Of a stretch of 8,215 bases of DNA, positions 1 to 5,904 are shown piece after piece; position 1 is the stretch's first letter, and every line of letters starts with the position of its first letter. This stretch comes from Acidobacteriota bacterium (GTDB taxonomy: Bacteria > Acidobacteriota > UBA6911 > RPQK01 > JADFOI01): contig JAPUKI010000226.1 of NCBI GenBank assembly GCA_027295745.1, forward strand, positions 1-8,215, given 5' to 3'. The notes under the pieces were generated by a model. The model had not been told where the DNA came from and made no database searches. It was given only the letters and a program-made list of their open reading frames with translations. Position numbers and translations under genes: made by a program.

Positions 1-1013
1 ACAGTCAACGATTGGGTCCCGGAATTCCCACCCATACCGGCAACAACGGGCAAGAAAACTGCCAGAAATGAAAAGCGCGCGATAGTGGGTTCATAGAAAG
101 CAACAACCGTGGCCGCAAGCAGCGCGCCAGCCAAATTCACCACCAACCAGGGAAGTCGTTTCCTCACTGAGGTCAAAGGGGATGTATGGATGTGATCGCT
201 CGCTTCAATACCCGCCAGATGGAAGATATCTTCCGTCGCCTCCTCTTCAATGACGTCGATGATGTCGTCCACAGTAATGGTACCGACCAGCTTGTTCTCG
301 TGATCCACGACCGGAATGGCCAGCAGATCGTACAGAGCCACCTCCCGCGCCACCTCTTCCTGGTCAGTCTCAGTGGTGACGGAGATGACATCGGTGGTCA
401 TGATCTTCTTGAGAGGAGTGCTGGGTGCAACCCTGAGAAGCTCACGCAGAGATGCCACACCGACCAAGTGATTTCGCTCATCGACAACATAAAGATAAAA
501 GACCACCTCCAGCTCCTGGGCAGTCTGAATGGTATGGATGGCCTCGCTGACGGAAAGATCCTCACAGAGAGAAAAGACATGGGGCGTCATGATTCGCCCG
601 GCTGTTTCTTCATCATAGAGGAGAAGCTGTTGAACTTCAGTGGACTCCTCCACCCCCATTTGATCCAGAATCTCCTGGGCAAGCTCCTCGGGCAGGGCGG
701 AGATAAAAACGGTGGCAGAGTCCGTTTCCAATTTCTGGAGCACCTTACCGATCTCCTCCCGGGAGATCTGCTTCAAGAGATCCAGACCGGGCTCCACTCC
801 CAAAATCTTCAGCGTCTCAGCTGCCAACTGGCGATCACGTTGAACCAGGATCGAGAAGACGGAGGCCTGCTCCCGCTCATTTAATTCCAGCATAATGCTG
901 GAAATATCACCCGGTCGCAGCTTACTCAGAAGATTTGTCAGGTGGCGGTATGCACTTCTCCTGAGCAGTTTTCGGACCGACTTCCCCATGACATCCACTT
1001 TTTGAGCGCGCAT
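1..1013 (-). CDS. mgtE: Magnesium transporter MgtE (3' part outside window)
   Basis: This is an inner-membrane Mg2+ channel/transporter gated by cytosolic Mg2+. The 337 complete codons visible contain the family's domains in order. A helical MgtE N domain covers about residues 25-130. A tandem CBS pair covers about 137-255, including ETAGRIMTP at 136-144 and YVVDERNHLVGV near 175. The acidic linker follows (DDIIDVIEEEATED, about 249-262). The membrane domain starts near residue 288 (LPWLVVNLAGALLAATVV) and reaches the conserved GGNSGTQS signature at 328-335. The remaining transmembrane helices lie beyond the window edge. The ATG at 1013 is chosen because GAGGAG (1024-1019) sits 5 nt upstream; ATG 989 lacks this. 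The gene follows pssA after 66 nt and is probably read through from it. That gap is too short for an M-box type Mg2+ riboswitch. Family assignment is secure; ion specificity is inferred from the family. Confidence 0.95.
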   Translation of the reverse strand, partial: MRAQKVDVMGKSVRKLLRRSAYRHLTNLLSKLRPGDISSIMLELNEREQASVFSILVQRDRQLAAETLKILGVEPGLDLLKQISREEIGKVLQKLETDSATVFISALPEELAQEILDQMGVEESTEVQQLLLYDEETAGRIMTPHVFSLCEDLSVSEAIHTIQTAQELEVVFYLYVVDERNHLVGVASLRELLRVAPSTPLKKIMTTDVISVTTETDQEEVAREVALYDLLAIPVVDHENKLVGTITVDDIIDVIEEEATEDIFHLAGIEASDHIHTSPLTSVRKRLPWLVVNLAGALLAATVVAFYEPTIARFSFLAVFLPVVAGMGGNSGTQSLT

Positions 1014-1018
1014 GGTTT

Positions 1019-1024
1019 CTCCTC
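1019..1024 (-). promoter_or_regulatory. Shine-Dalgarno site of mgtE
   Basis: GAGGAG on the minus strand lies 5 nt before ATG 1013. It fixes that start over the in-frame ATG at 989. Confidence 0.75.
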
Positions 1025-1079
1025 AGGAAAAGCACCACTGTAGCAAACGGGACTCCTGCGAGGCTAGTCTGTGGGGGGG

Positions 1080-1880
1080 TTAATCGATATTGAGCTCTTT
1101 GGCGGCCAGTTCTTCCGATCGCAGACGATACTTCACGAACCGGTGGGCGCGGGAGAACAATCCGCTGCAAAGATAAGCAACCGCAAGGATCATCAAGACT
1201 TGCTGCGAGTACCAGACAACCCCGGCCAGAAGCAGTGCAAAAAACAGTACATTCAGGTGAGATTTCCCACGCCCCAGGTTCAGCTGAGTCAAGGAAGGAT
1301 AACGGATGGTGCTGATCATCAGAAAGGAAATCAAATAAGTGATCCCCATGAAATAGAAGGAAAAGAACTGCGACTGGAGCGGCTCTGCAAAGAGATGAAC
1401 TGTGGCAGCCACGAAACCGGCGCCGCCGGGAATGGGAAGTCCGGCAAAATGTTTCAGATCCTTCAATTGGACATTGAAACGTGCCAGACGCATGGTCCCA
1501 CAAATGAGATAAACAAAGGCAGAAAAACGTGCAAAATTGCCAAAGTCGGCTAAACCCCAGGAATAGATGAGCATGGCTGGAGCTATCCCAAAACTGATGA
1601 CATCCGCCAGGGAATCCAACTGCGAACCAAAATCGCTGGTCACATTGGCCAGCCGTGCCACTCGTCCGTCCACGAAATCCAAGACCACTGCAATGCCAAT
1701 GGCAACCGCCGCACTTTGATACTCACCGTTTAAGGTTGAGGTGATGGCAAAGAATCCTGCGAAGATGTTCCCTACCGTGAAGGCAGTCGGTAACAGATAG
1801 ACACTTCGGCGAAGTTTTCGGGGCCGCTTAACCACCTGCTTGGCTTCTCTTTCCAACAGCTTCCCTTCCTGACCTGTCAC
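1080..1880 (-). CDS. pssA: CDP-diacylglycerol--serine O-phosphatidyltransferase
   Basis: This integral membrane enzyme makes phosphatidylserine and CMP from CDP-diacylglycerol and L-serine, the step before Psd. The 266-residue product carries a complete CDP-alcohol phosphotransferase signature, DG(x)2AR(x)8G(x)3D(x)3D: D68, D71-G72, A75-R76, G85, D89 and D93. Several hydrophobic segments follow (for example around 34-48, 56-67, 95-108 and 116-128, with more toward the C-terminus). The N-terminus is basic (KRPRKLRRS), as expected for a cytosolic leader. This is the multi-span type of bacterial serine transferase, not the peripheral E. coli type. The close alternative, PgsA, is disfavoured by direct coupling to psd. 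The start is GTG at 1880, which overlaps the psd TGA stop as GTGA, so translational coupling is expected. A run of seven C follows the stop codon. Confidence 0.93.
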   Translation of the reverse strand: MTGQEGKLLEREAKQVVKRPRKLRRSVYLLPTAFTVGNIFAGFFAITSTLNGEYQSAAVAIGIAVVLDFVDGRVARLANVTSDFGSQLDSLADVISFGIAPAMLIYSWGLADFGNFARFSAFVYLICGTMRLARFNVQLKDLKHFAGLPIPGGAGFVAATVHLFAEPLQSQFFSFYFMGITYLISFLMISTIRYPSLTQLNLGRGKSHLNVLFFALLLAGVVWYSQQVLMILAVAYLCSGLFSRAHRFVKYRLRSEELAAKELNID

Positions 1881-2482
1881 GAACTCTTTTTCCAGTAGGC
1901 AATGATGCTGGATCCGCCGTAGACTCGATCGCCCCGGCGGACAACGACCTCACATTCGGGGGGTAGAACAACATCCACGCGACTCCCGAACCGGATCAAC
2001 CCTATCTTATCACCTTTATGGACATGTGCTCCTTCCTTGGTCCAAACTCTGATCCGCCGAGCCAGCATTCCTGCAATCAGGGAAAAAGTCAGCTTCTGCT
2101 GGCCGGCAATGGTGATCGTCAGGTGCTCATTTTCCACCGAAGCGCGGTCGTCGTAGGCCACCAAAAACTTCCCAGGCCGATAATCCTGCTTGATAATCGT
2201 CCCCTCCAGGGGCGCCCGGTTGATGTGCACGTTCAGGAGGGAGAGAAAAATACTCAAGATCGTATCTTCACCCACTTGATCCAAGCGAACGACTTTCCCG
2301 TCGGCTGGACTCACGATGGCCCTGGGGTCCTCAGGAATGGACCTCTCCGGGTCTCTAAAGAAAAAAGCAACAAACCCGGAGAGGACAAGAAGCGCAATGG
2401 CCACCCAGAAGAACCCGGCCCAGAAACACAGGACTACCAGGGCACCGAGTGGTGTCAAGAAATAGAAAGCGTCCTTAGCCAT
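1877..2482 (-). CDS. psd: Phosphatidylserine decarboxylase proenzyme (short, PSD-A type)
   Basis: This enzyme decarboxylates phosphatidylserine to phosphatidylethanolamine using a self-generated pyruvoyl group. From ATG 2482 the product is 201 residues (MAKDAFYFLTPLGA...), a normal size for the short PSD-A class. In numbering from this ATG, two N-terminal hydrophobic stretches (about 9-25 and 26-42) are followed by FRDPERSIP (42-50) and SPADGKVV (58-65). Next come the LNVHINRAP motif (84-92) and the autocleavage region RFGSRVDV, with predicted Gly166-Ser167 cleavage. The C-terminal alpha chain ends GDRVYGGSSIIAYW. A longer GTG start at 2524 adds 14 residues but lies inside the loop of an intrinsic terminator, so ATG 2482 is preferred. 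Neither start has a good Shine-Dalgarno. The gene overlaps pssA by GTGA, giving a two-gene PE synthesis module. Identification is firm; the start is moderately certain. Confidence 0.92.
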   Translation of the reverse strand: MAKDAFYFLTPLGALVVLCFWAGFFWVAIALLVLSGFVAFFFRDPERSIPEDPRAIVSPADGKVVRLDQVGEDTILSIFLSLLNVHINRAPLEGTIIKQDYRPGKFLVAYDDRASVENEHLTITIAGQQKLTFSLIAGMLARRIRVWTKEGAHVHKGDKIGLIRFGSRVDVVLPPECEVVVRRGDRVYGGSSIIAYWKKSS

Positions 2483-2495
2483 TGTTGGGGGCAGT

Positions 2496-2540
2496 AAAAA
2501 AAGCCCGCTGAAAGACTGGCTCACAGCCTTGCAAGCGGGC
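2496..2540 (-). terminator. Intrinsic terminator or attenuator before psd
   Basis: On the minus strand GCCCGCT (2540-2534) pairs perfectly with AGCGGGC (2509-2503) and is followed at once by seven T (2502-2496). The interior can form a second small stem, GGCT/AGCC (2528-2525 with 2521-2518). It begins 26 nt after the DUF465 stop codon and ends only 13 nt before psd ATG 2482. It should end most transcripts of the small upstream gene. Because I see no good promoter between it and psd, it may instead act as an attenuator or leaky terminator for psd-pssA-mgtE. Confidence 0.8.
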
Positions 2541-2566
2541 TACAAATGAACTCCAATCAATGTTCT

Positions 2567-2797
2567 CTAGTTCTGGGCATGCCCAGTTTGATAACGGTGA
2601 ATCCGTACCTGCATCTGATCTTTTATTGCCAGCTTTTTCTTCTTGATGATGGTTTCCTCGAATCTCTCCGTCTCGTTGAGAAAAGATCTGCTCTGTAATT
2701 CCTGAAGTTGATCTTCATAGCTCCGGTGTCGCTGCACCAGCTGACGGAATTCCTGGTCGTTGTTGAGCAGATACTCTTTGGTGTCCACCTCACTCAT
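2567..2797 (-). CDS. Small DUF465 (YdcH-like) family protein
   Basis: From ATG 2797 this is a 76-residue, highly charged, probably all-helical cytosolic protein. The opening MSEVDTKEYLL followed by EFRQLVQRHRSYEDQLQEL and a KKKKLAIKDQMQVRIHRY tail is the usual DUF465 pattern: two helices forming an antiparallel coiled-coil hairpin with a lysine-rich turn near residue 55. The family has no established biochemical function that I can cite, so none is assigned. The ATG is preferred over GTG 2803 because AGGAGG (2812-2807) lies 9 nt from the ATG but only 3 nt from the GTG. A candidate extended -10 promoter lies about 80 bp upstream and a strong terminator follows 26 nt after the stop, so it can form its own short transcript. 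Confidence 0.87.
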   Translation of the reverse strand: MSEVDTKEYLLNNDQEFRQLVQRHRSYEDQLQELQSRSFLNETERFEETIIKKKKLAIKDQMQVRIHRYQTGHAQN

Positions 2798-2806
2798 ATT
2801 CACTAG

Positions 2807-2812
2807 CCTCCT
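2807..2812 (-). promoter_or_regulatory. Shine-Dalgarno site of the DUF465 gene
   Basis: A full AGGAGG on the minus strand. The 9-nt spacing to ATG 2797 decides the start against GTG 2803, which is only 3 nt away. Confidence 0.75.
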
Positions 2813-2879
2813 CTGAAAAATGGTTTGCTTGAGTCACCGGAATTGATCGGTTGAAGTGCATCCGTATGATCGTAAGTCT

Positions 2880-2888
2880 AGTATAGCA
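2880..2888 (-). promoter_or_regulatory. Candidate extended -10 promoter for the DUF465 gene
   Basis: On the minus strand TGCTATACT reads as the extended -10 form TGn plus TATACT (one mismatch to TATAAT, at 2885-2880). The -35 region at 17-bp spacing is poor (TTAGCT), which is tolerable for an extended -10 promoter. Transcription would start near 2873, leaving a leader of about 75 nt before ATG 2797. It is the best sigma70-like site I found between ddl and the DUF465 gene. Confidence 0.45.
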
Positions 2889-2906
2889 ACTCCCTGTGAG
2901 CAAGCT

Positions 2907-2930
2907 AAGATTTGCGGTGGAGTTTCCCTA
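2907..2930. repeat. Left flanking short repeat of the ddl-DUF465 intergenic region
   Basis: AAGATTTGCGGTGG (2907-2920) recurs as AAGATTCGCGGTGG at 3447-3460 in the same orientation with one mismatch. The overlapping GGAGTTTCCCTA (2919-2930) has an inverted partner TAGGGGAAACTCC at 3432-3444, differing by one extra base. The two pairs flank the palindromic element on both sides and may mark the ends of a larger decayed insertion. Chance similarity of such short words cannot be excluded. Confidence 0.4.
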
Positions 2931-3001
2931 TTTTTCTCGAATGTCCTGATGGGAGACCTAATTCCGAAAGGCAAGCATCAGTGTGAGACTGATGAGACAC
3001 T

Positions 3002-3266
3002 TCCGGAGCCCCAAAGGGGCGCCAGAAAATAGCCAGGGGCGTGAGCCCCTGGAACCCAGAACCGTGTCAGGATGGAGCCCTGTAAGGGCGGCACGTTTCA
3101 ATGGAGATTGGTGATTGGTGAATGATCCCAACTCTTACGTTTACCAGTTATCATTCACAAATCCTCATTCAAGAGTGCCGCCCTTACAGGGCTCATGAGC
3201 TCAACCATCCTTTTTCCAGGGGTTTTCACCCCTGGCTATTTCCTGGCGCCCCTTTGGGGCTCCGGA
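3002..3266. repeat. 265-bp imperfect palindromic repeat element with nested hairpins
   Basis: The left arm 3002-3094 is the inverted counterpart of the right arm 3175-3266. The outer 52 bases of each arm (3002-3053 and 3215-3266) match at 47 positions, and the inner 20 (3075-3094 and 3175-3194) match exactly. The segment between them is variable. Each arm contains small hairpins of its own: GCCCCAAAGGGGC, CCAGGGG/CCCCTGG, and GCCCTGTAAGGGC. The 80-bp centre holds a further inverted pair (3106-3126 with 3150-3170) built from period-7 units. No gene is encoded; open frames across it are by-products of the repeat. The structure resembles composite palindromic intergenic elements (REP/BIME-like) or a non-autonomous MITE-like element. 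Which of these it is cannot be told from one copy. Confidence 0.8.
3106..3170. repeat. Period-7 repeat in the centre of the palindrome
   Basis: On the plus strand GATTGGT, GATTGGT and GAATGAT run in tandem at 3106-3126. On the minus strand GAATGAG, GATTTGT and GAATGAT run at 3170-3150. The two sets therefore face each other as an inverted repeat around a 23-bp loop. The 7-bp phase matches the period seen in the leuS-lptE gap, although the sequence differs. Confidence 0.55.
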
Positions 3267-3292
3267 CATCTCTCGTCACCTGCTCGGGCAGT

Positions 3293-3350
3293 GTGCCGCC
3301 TCGATCAGTGCTCAAGGACACGACGCTTCCGAGTGAGCTCAACAGTCCTT
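3293..3350. repeat. Decayed partial copy of the palindrome's right arm
   Basis: GTGCCGCC (3293-3300) repeats the start of the right arm (3175-3182). TGAGCTCAACAGTCCTT (3334-3350) matches TGAGCTCAACCATCCTT (3196-3212) at 15 of 17 positions. The sequence between these anchors is longer and dissimilar. This suggests an older, eroded unit beside the intact one. Confidence 0.45.
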
Positions 3351-3481
3351 CTTAGAATTTTTACCCGTTTCCCTTGTCGATCCCCGTAAGTCAATTAATA
3401 TCAATGGATTATCAGAATCTAATCTGAATTCTAGGGGAAACTCCTGAAGATTCGCGGTGGCCCGGAACTCAGTATTCCTCG
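3351..3481. other. AT-rich spacer downstream of ddl with no recognised gene
   Basis: This is the rest of the nearly 700-bp gene-free stretch (2798-3481). I see no plausible coding frame, tRNA or convincing terminator. A weak hairpin TCAGATTAGATTCTGA (minus strand, about 3428-3413) lacks a T-tract. The right-hand flanking short repeat lies at 3432-3460. Confidence 0.5.
3432..3460. repeat. Right flanking short repeat of the ddl-DUF465 intergenic region
   Basis: TAGGGGAAACTCC (3432-3444) is the inverted partner of 2919-2930, and AAGATTCGCGGTGG (3447-3460) is the direct partner of 2907-2920. It sits 21 bp beyond the end of ddl. See the left copy for interpretation. Confidence 0.4.
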
Positions 3482-4561
3482 TCATCGCTCCACCGAAAAA
3501 CGACTGCGGCGGCGATGCCTTTCCAACCCCAGGTCGATCAGTTTATCCAACAGTTCAGGATAGGGAAGCCCAGACGCCTCCCATAGTCTTGGGTACATGC
3601 TGATGTCGGTAAACCCCGGAATGGTGTTGGCCTCGCTGACCCAGATCTGGCCGGTGTTCTTATCCATGAGGAAATCTACGCGAGCCATACCCTCCAACTG
3701 CAGGGCTCTAAAGGTTGCCAGGGCCAGCTCCTGAACTCGCTGCATTTGCTTCTCAGAAAGAGGGGCTGGAATCAGAAGCTGACTGTCCTTGTCGTGGTAT
3801 TTCGCTTCGTAGCTGTAAAACTCCCTCGAAGGAATGATCTCGCCAGCCCTTGAGACTTCAGGCTGACTGTTGCCCAGCACCGAAGTTTCAATCTCCCGAG
3901 CCTCGATACCTTCCTCAATCACAATGAAGTCATCGTAGCGGAAGGCAACTCCAATGTGCTCGCTTAACTCATCCCTATCCTTACTCCTATTGATTCCAAC
4001 AGAAGACCCGAGATTCGCCGGTTTGACAAAGACGGGATAATGCAGCTGTTTCTCCAGGAGCTTCAGGAAATCCTCCGCTCCTTCCTGCCATTCAGCCTGG
4101 GCAAGAGAGAGGTAGGGCAGGACGGGCATACCCGAATCCAGCAAGATCTTCTTACTATGGATCTTGTTTAGGCCTACCACTGAACCCCGGACACCGGCGC
4201 CAACGTACGGGATATTGAGAACTTCCAGCGTCCCCTGAATAGTCCCATCTTCCCCAAAAGGACCGTGCAGCGCAGGGAAAACGACGTCCGGCACAGGATC
4301 CAGATCCAACAGCAAACAGACCCAGTGCTTGCCGGAGGGGAAATGAAACTGCTGACACGACTCCAACCCGAGTTTGTCCCGGGTAGCTTCTGGGGAGTAA
4401 AGCAATCCATCCTTCTGAATCCCCACAACTGAAATCCGATACTTTGCCTGGTTCAGGCGGCTCAAGATCGATCTGGCCGACAAAAAAGATACCTCATGTT
4501 CGGCCGATCGTCCCCCGCACAGGACCACTACATGCTTCATGGTATTGATGGGACGAGACAC
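3482..4561 (-). CDS. ddl: D-alanine--D-alanine ligase
   Basis: This cytosolic ATP-grasp enzyme joins two D-alanines for the peptidoglycan stem peptide. The 359-residue product is full length. GGRSAEHEVS (16-25) forms the N-terminal substrate loop and HGPFGEDGTIQG (99-110) follows. The ATP-grasp core has PVFVKPANLGSSVGINR (176-192) and EARE (220-223). The omega-loop EAKY ends in K254-Y255, the pair typical of D-Ala-D-Ala ligases, as opposed to VanA-type D-Ala-D-Lac ligases. Metal-binding residues lie in RVDF (294-297) and SEANTIPGFTD (309-319). The C-terminus is arginine-rich. The start is GTG 4561, with AGAGGA (4574-4569) 7 nt upstream; it shares one base with the arginase TAG stop (TAGTG). 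An ATG at 4540 (MKHVVVLCGG) is an alternative without a visible Shine-Dalgarno. It is probably the last gene of the rpsT transcript. Confidence 0.96.
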   Translation of the reverse strand: MSRPINTMKHVVVLCGGRSAEHEVSFLSARSILSRLNQAKYRISVVGIQKDGLLYSPEATRDKLGLESCQQFHFPSGKHWVCLLLDLDPVPDVVFPALHGPFGEDGTIQGTLEVLNIPYVGAGVRGSVVGLNKIHSKKILLDSGMPVLPYLSLAQAEWQEGAEDFLKLLEKQLHYPVFVKPANLGSSVGINRSKDRDELSEHIGVAFRYDDFIVIEEGIEAREIETSVLGNSQPEVSRAGEIIPSREFYSYEAKYHDKDSQLLIPAPLSEKQMQRVQELALATFRALQLEGMARVDFLMDKNTGQIWVSEANTIPGFTDISMYPRLWEASGLPYPELLDKLIDLGLERHRRRSRFSVER

Positions 4562-5598
4562 TAGAGGATCCTCTTCCCCAAACCCGAGCAGATCAGCTCG
4601 GCTCCCAGTAAGCCCGTCATGTTGCCGGTGTCCAAGACGGGATTGACTTCCACACAGTCCAGCGCCAGCAATTGGGCACTGTCGGCAATAATCTCCATTG
4701 CCAGGTGACTCTCCCGGTAAGTCATTCCACCGCGAACGGGAGTACCTACACCAGGGGCCACCTGGGGATCGACAACGTCCAGGTCCAAGCTACAATGAAA
4801 CCCCGCGGTACCGTCCGTGGCCCTTTGCACAGCCTCTTCCATAACAGCTCTCATGCCTCGCATGTCCAGCTCCTTCATGGTGATCACTCTTAAGCCAGCT
4901 TCCTGAATTTTGGGCTTTTCCCTAGCATCAATGCTGCGAGCCCCAATCACCACCCCATTCACACCCTTCACCTTGGGCGAAAAACCCTCAATTTCACTCA
5001 GTTCTGTGGGCTTCAGCCCTAAAACAGCGGCCAAGGGCATTCCATGGACATTCCCCGAGAGACTGCTCTCAGGGGTATTCATATCGGTGTGAGCGTCAAT
5101 CCAAATCAACCCAATCTTTTTATTCTGTCTCCGAAAAAAGGAAGAAGTTCCGGCAATGCTTCCGGCGGCTAGGGAGTGATCTCCTCCCAGGATCAGGGGG
5201 AACTTGTTCTCTTCCAACGTCTCACAGACGCAACCAGCCACAAGTTTGCAAACCTGGGCGATCTCTTGGAGGAAAACTTCTCTTTGCTGCCCTCGAACAG
5301 CCTTTTCTGGGATCTTGACCTCAAGATTCCCCCCATCTTCTACTCGGATGTTCACTCCTTCCAGCTTTCGGTGTAAACCTCCGATTCGAATGGCCGAAGG
5401 TCCCATGTCCACGCCGCGACGACCGGCTCCCAGGTCCATGGGGACACCGATGATTCGGACAGTTATTCCGTCACCCTGCTTGGGGGTGCCAGAAGGGCTC
5501 TCGGTGCCATGCTGAGGTAGAGTTCTTTTTTTCAAGCGGGCTGGTTGGTCAGCTTGGGTGATCTGGAGAACAGCAGTATAGCCTATGCTAGGAAGCAA
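4561..5598 (-). CDS. rocF: Arginase (ureohydrolase family)
   Basis: This binuclear Mn2+ enzyme hydrolyses L-arginine to L-ornithine and urea in the cytosol. All metal-binding motifs are present: GGDHS (H141), DAHTD (D168, H170, D172) and SLDLDVVDP (D272, D274). GVGTPVRGG and E317 in EVNP follow. NTPESSLSGNVHGMP (174-188), which contacts the amino-acid end of arginine in known arginases, and GRRGVDMGPSAIR (59-71) favour arginase over agmatinase. The N-terminus is uncertain. The longest frame starts with TTG 5598, overlapping the rpsT end by 11 bp, and adds about 46 residues without family resemblance before the first strand (VRIIGVPMD). The only other upstream start codon is TTG 5535 (22nd codon), and neither has a Shine-Dalgarno. 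ATG 5439 would remove the first strand. The stop overlaps the ddl GTG. Function is well supported; the start is not. Confidence 0.92.
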   Translation of the reverse strand: MLPSIGYTAVLQITQADQPARLKKRTLPQHGTESPSGTPKQGDGITVRIIGVPMDLGAGRRGVDMGPSAIRIGGLHRKLEGVNIRVEDGGNLEVKIPEKAVRGQQREVFLQEIAQVCKLVAGCVCETLEENKFPLILGGDHSLAAGSIAGTSSFFRRQNKKIGLIWIDAHTDMNTPESSLSGNVHGMPLAAVLGLKPTELSEIEGFSPKVKGVNGVVIGARSIDAREKPKIQEAGLRVITMKELDMRGMRAVMEEAVQRATDGTAGFHCSLDLDVVDPQVAPGVGTPVRGGMTYRESHLAMEIIADSAQLLALDCVEVNPVLDTGNMTGLLGAELICSGLGKRIL

Positions 5599-5854
5599 AA
5601 CCGTTCAGGTACTTTGTCAGTCTGGACTTATACCGTGCGGCTGTATTGGAGTGAATGATGCCTTTTTGGGCGGACCGATCAATCACCGAATGCACTTCAC
5701 TTAACATACTCCGAGCGTCATCTACTTTCTTCTCGCTCAAGAGCTGTCGAAACCTCTTAATCTCTGTTCGCATCTGACTACGCCTGCGGCGATTCAGATC
5801 TCTTCTCGTCACATTTTGCCGCACTCGCTTTTCGGCCGACTTCACATTAGGCAT
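5588..5854 (-). CDS. rpsT: 30S ribosomal protein S20
   Basis: This small-subunit protein binds 16S rRNA during assembly. The 88-residue product is the normal S20 length. It has the typical opening MPNVKSAEKRVRQN, a strongly basic first third (RRDLNRRRRSQMRTEIK), and the conserved GIIHSNTAARYKSRLTKYLN segment at 70-84. The start is ATG 5854. A perfect-consensus promoter 21 bp upstream predicts a leader of only about 14 nt, whose only Shine-Dalgarno-like element is a weak GAG. Upstream holA ends 21 bp away. Downstream, the arginase frame overlaps by up to 11 bp with no terminator visible between them, so arginase and ddl probably share this transcript. Confidence 0.97.
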   Translation of the reverse strand: MPNVKSAEKRVRQNVTRRDLNRRRRSQMRTEIKRFRQLLSEKKVDDARSMLSEVHSVIDRSAQKGIIHSNTAARYKSRLTKYLNGFAS

Positions 5855-5874
5855 AAGCTGTTCTCAGTGGGCTT

Positions 5875-5904
5875 ATTATAGGGACTTGCTGCGACAAGTG
5901 TCAA
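5875..5904 (-). promoter_or_regulatory. Perfect-consensus sigma70 promoter for rpsT
   Basis: On the minus strand TTGACA (5904-5899), an 18-bp spacer and TATAAT (5880-5875) match the housekeeping consensus at all twelve hexamer positions. It lies over the last codons and TAA stop of holA. The expected start point is near 5868, about 14 nt before rpsT ATG 5854. A strong promoter is what a ribosomal protein gene would need. It would make rpsT-arginase-ddl largely independent of leuS-lptE-holA transcription. Confidence 0.85.

Noticed and set aside
186..884. A 232-codon open frame on the plus strand
   Set aside because: It lies wholly antisense to the clear MgtE frame, has no recognisable domain and is biased in composition like a mirror frame.
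1014..1079. Mg2+-sensing riboswitch ahead of mgtE
   Set aside because: Only 66 nt separate pssA and mgtE, too little for an M-box, and no suitable fold is visible.
1071..1553. A 160-codon plus-strand open frame
   Set aside because: It is antisense to pssA, whose catalytic signature is intact; no independent evidence supports it.
3002..3266. Palindrome as a simple intrinsic terminator of ddl
   Set aside because: No T-tract follows the stems on the minus strand, and the element begins over 200 bp after the ddl stop.
3002..3350. CRISPR array
   Set aside because: The repeats are inverted and unevenly spaced, with no series of equal direct repeats and unique spacers, and no cas genes are nearby.
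3122..3389. Two overlapping plus-strand open frames in the ddl-DUF465 gap
   Set aside because: They are translations of the palindromic repeat arm and have no ribosome binding site or family resemblance.
5575..5580. TATACT as a -10 box of an arginase promoter
   Set aside because: The -35 position at 17 bp is CGGTTT and there is no extended -10, so support is too weak to list.
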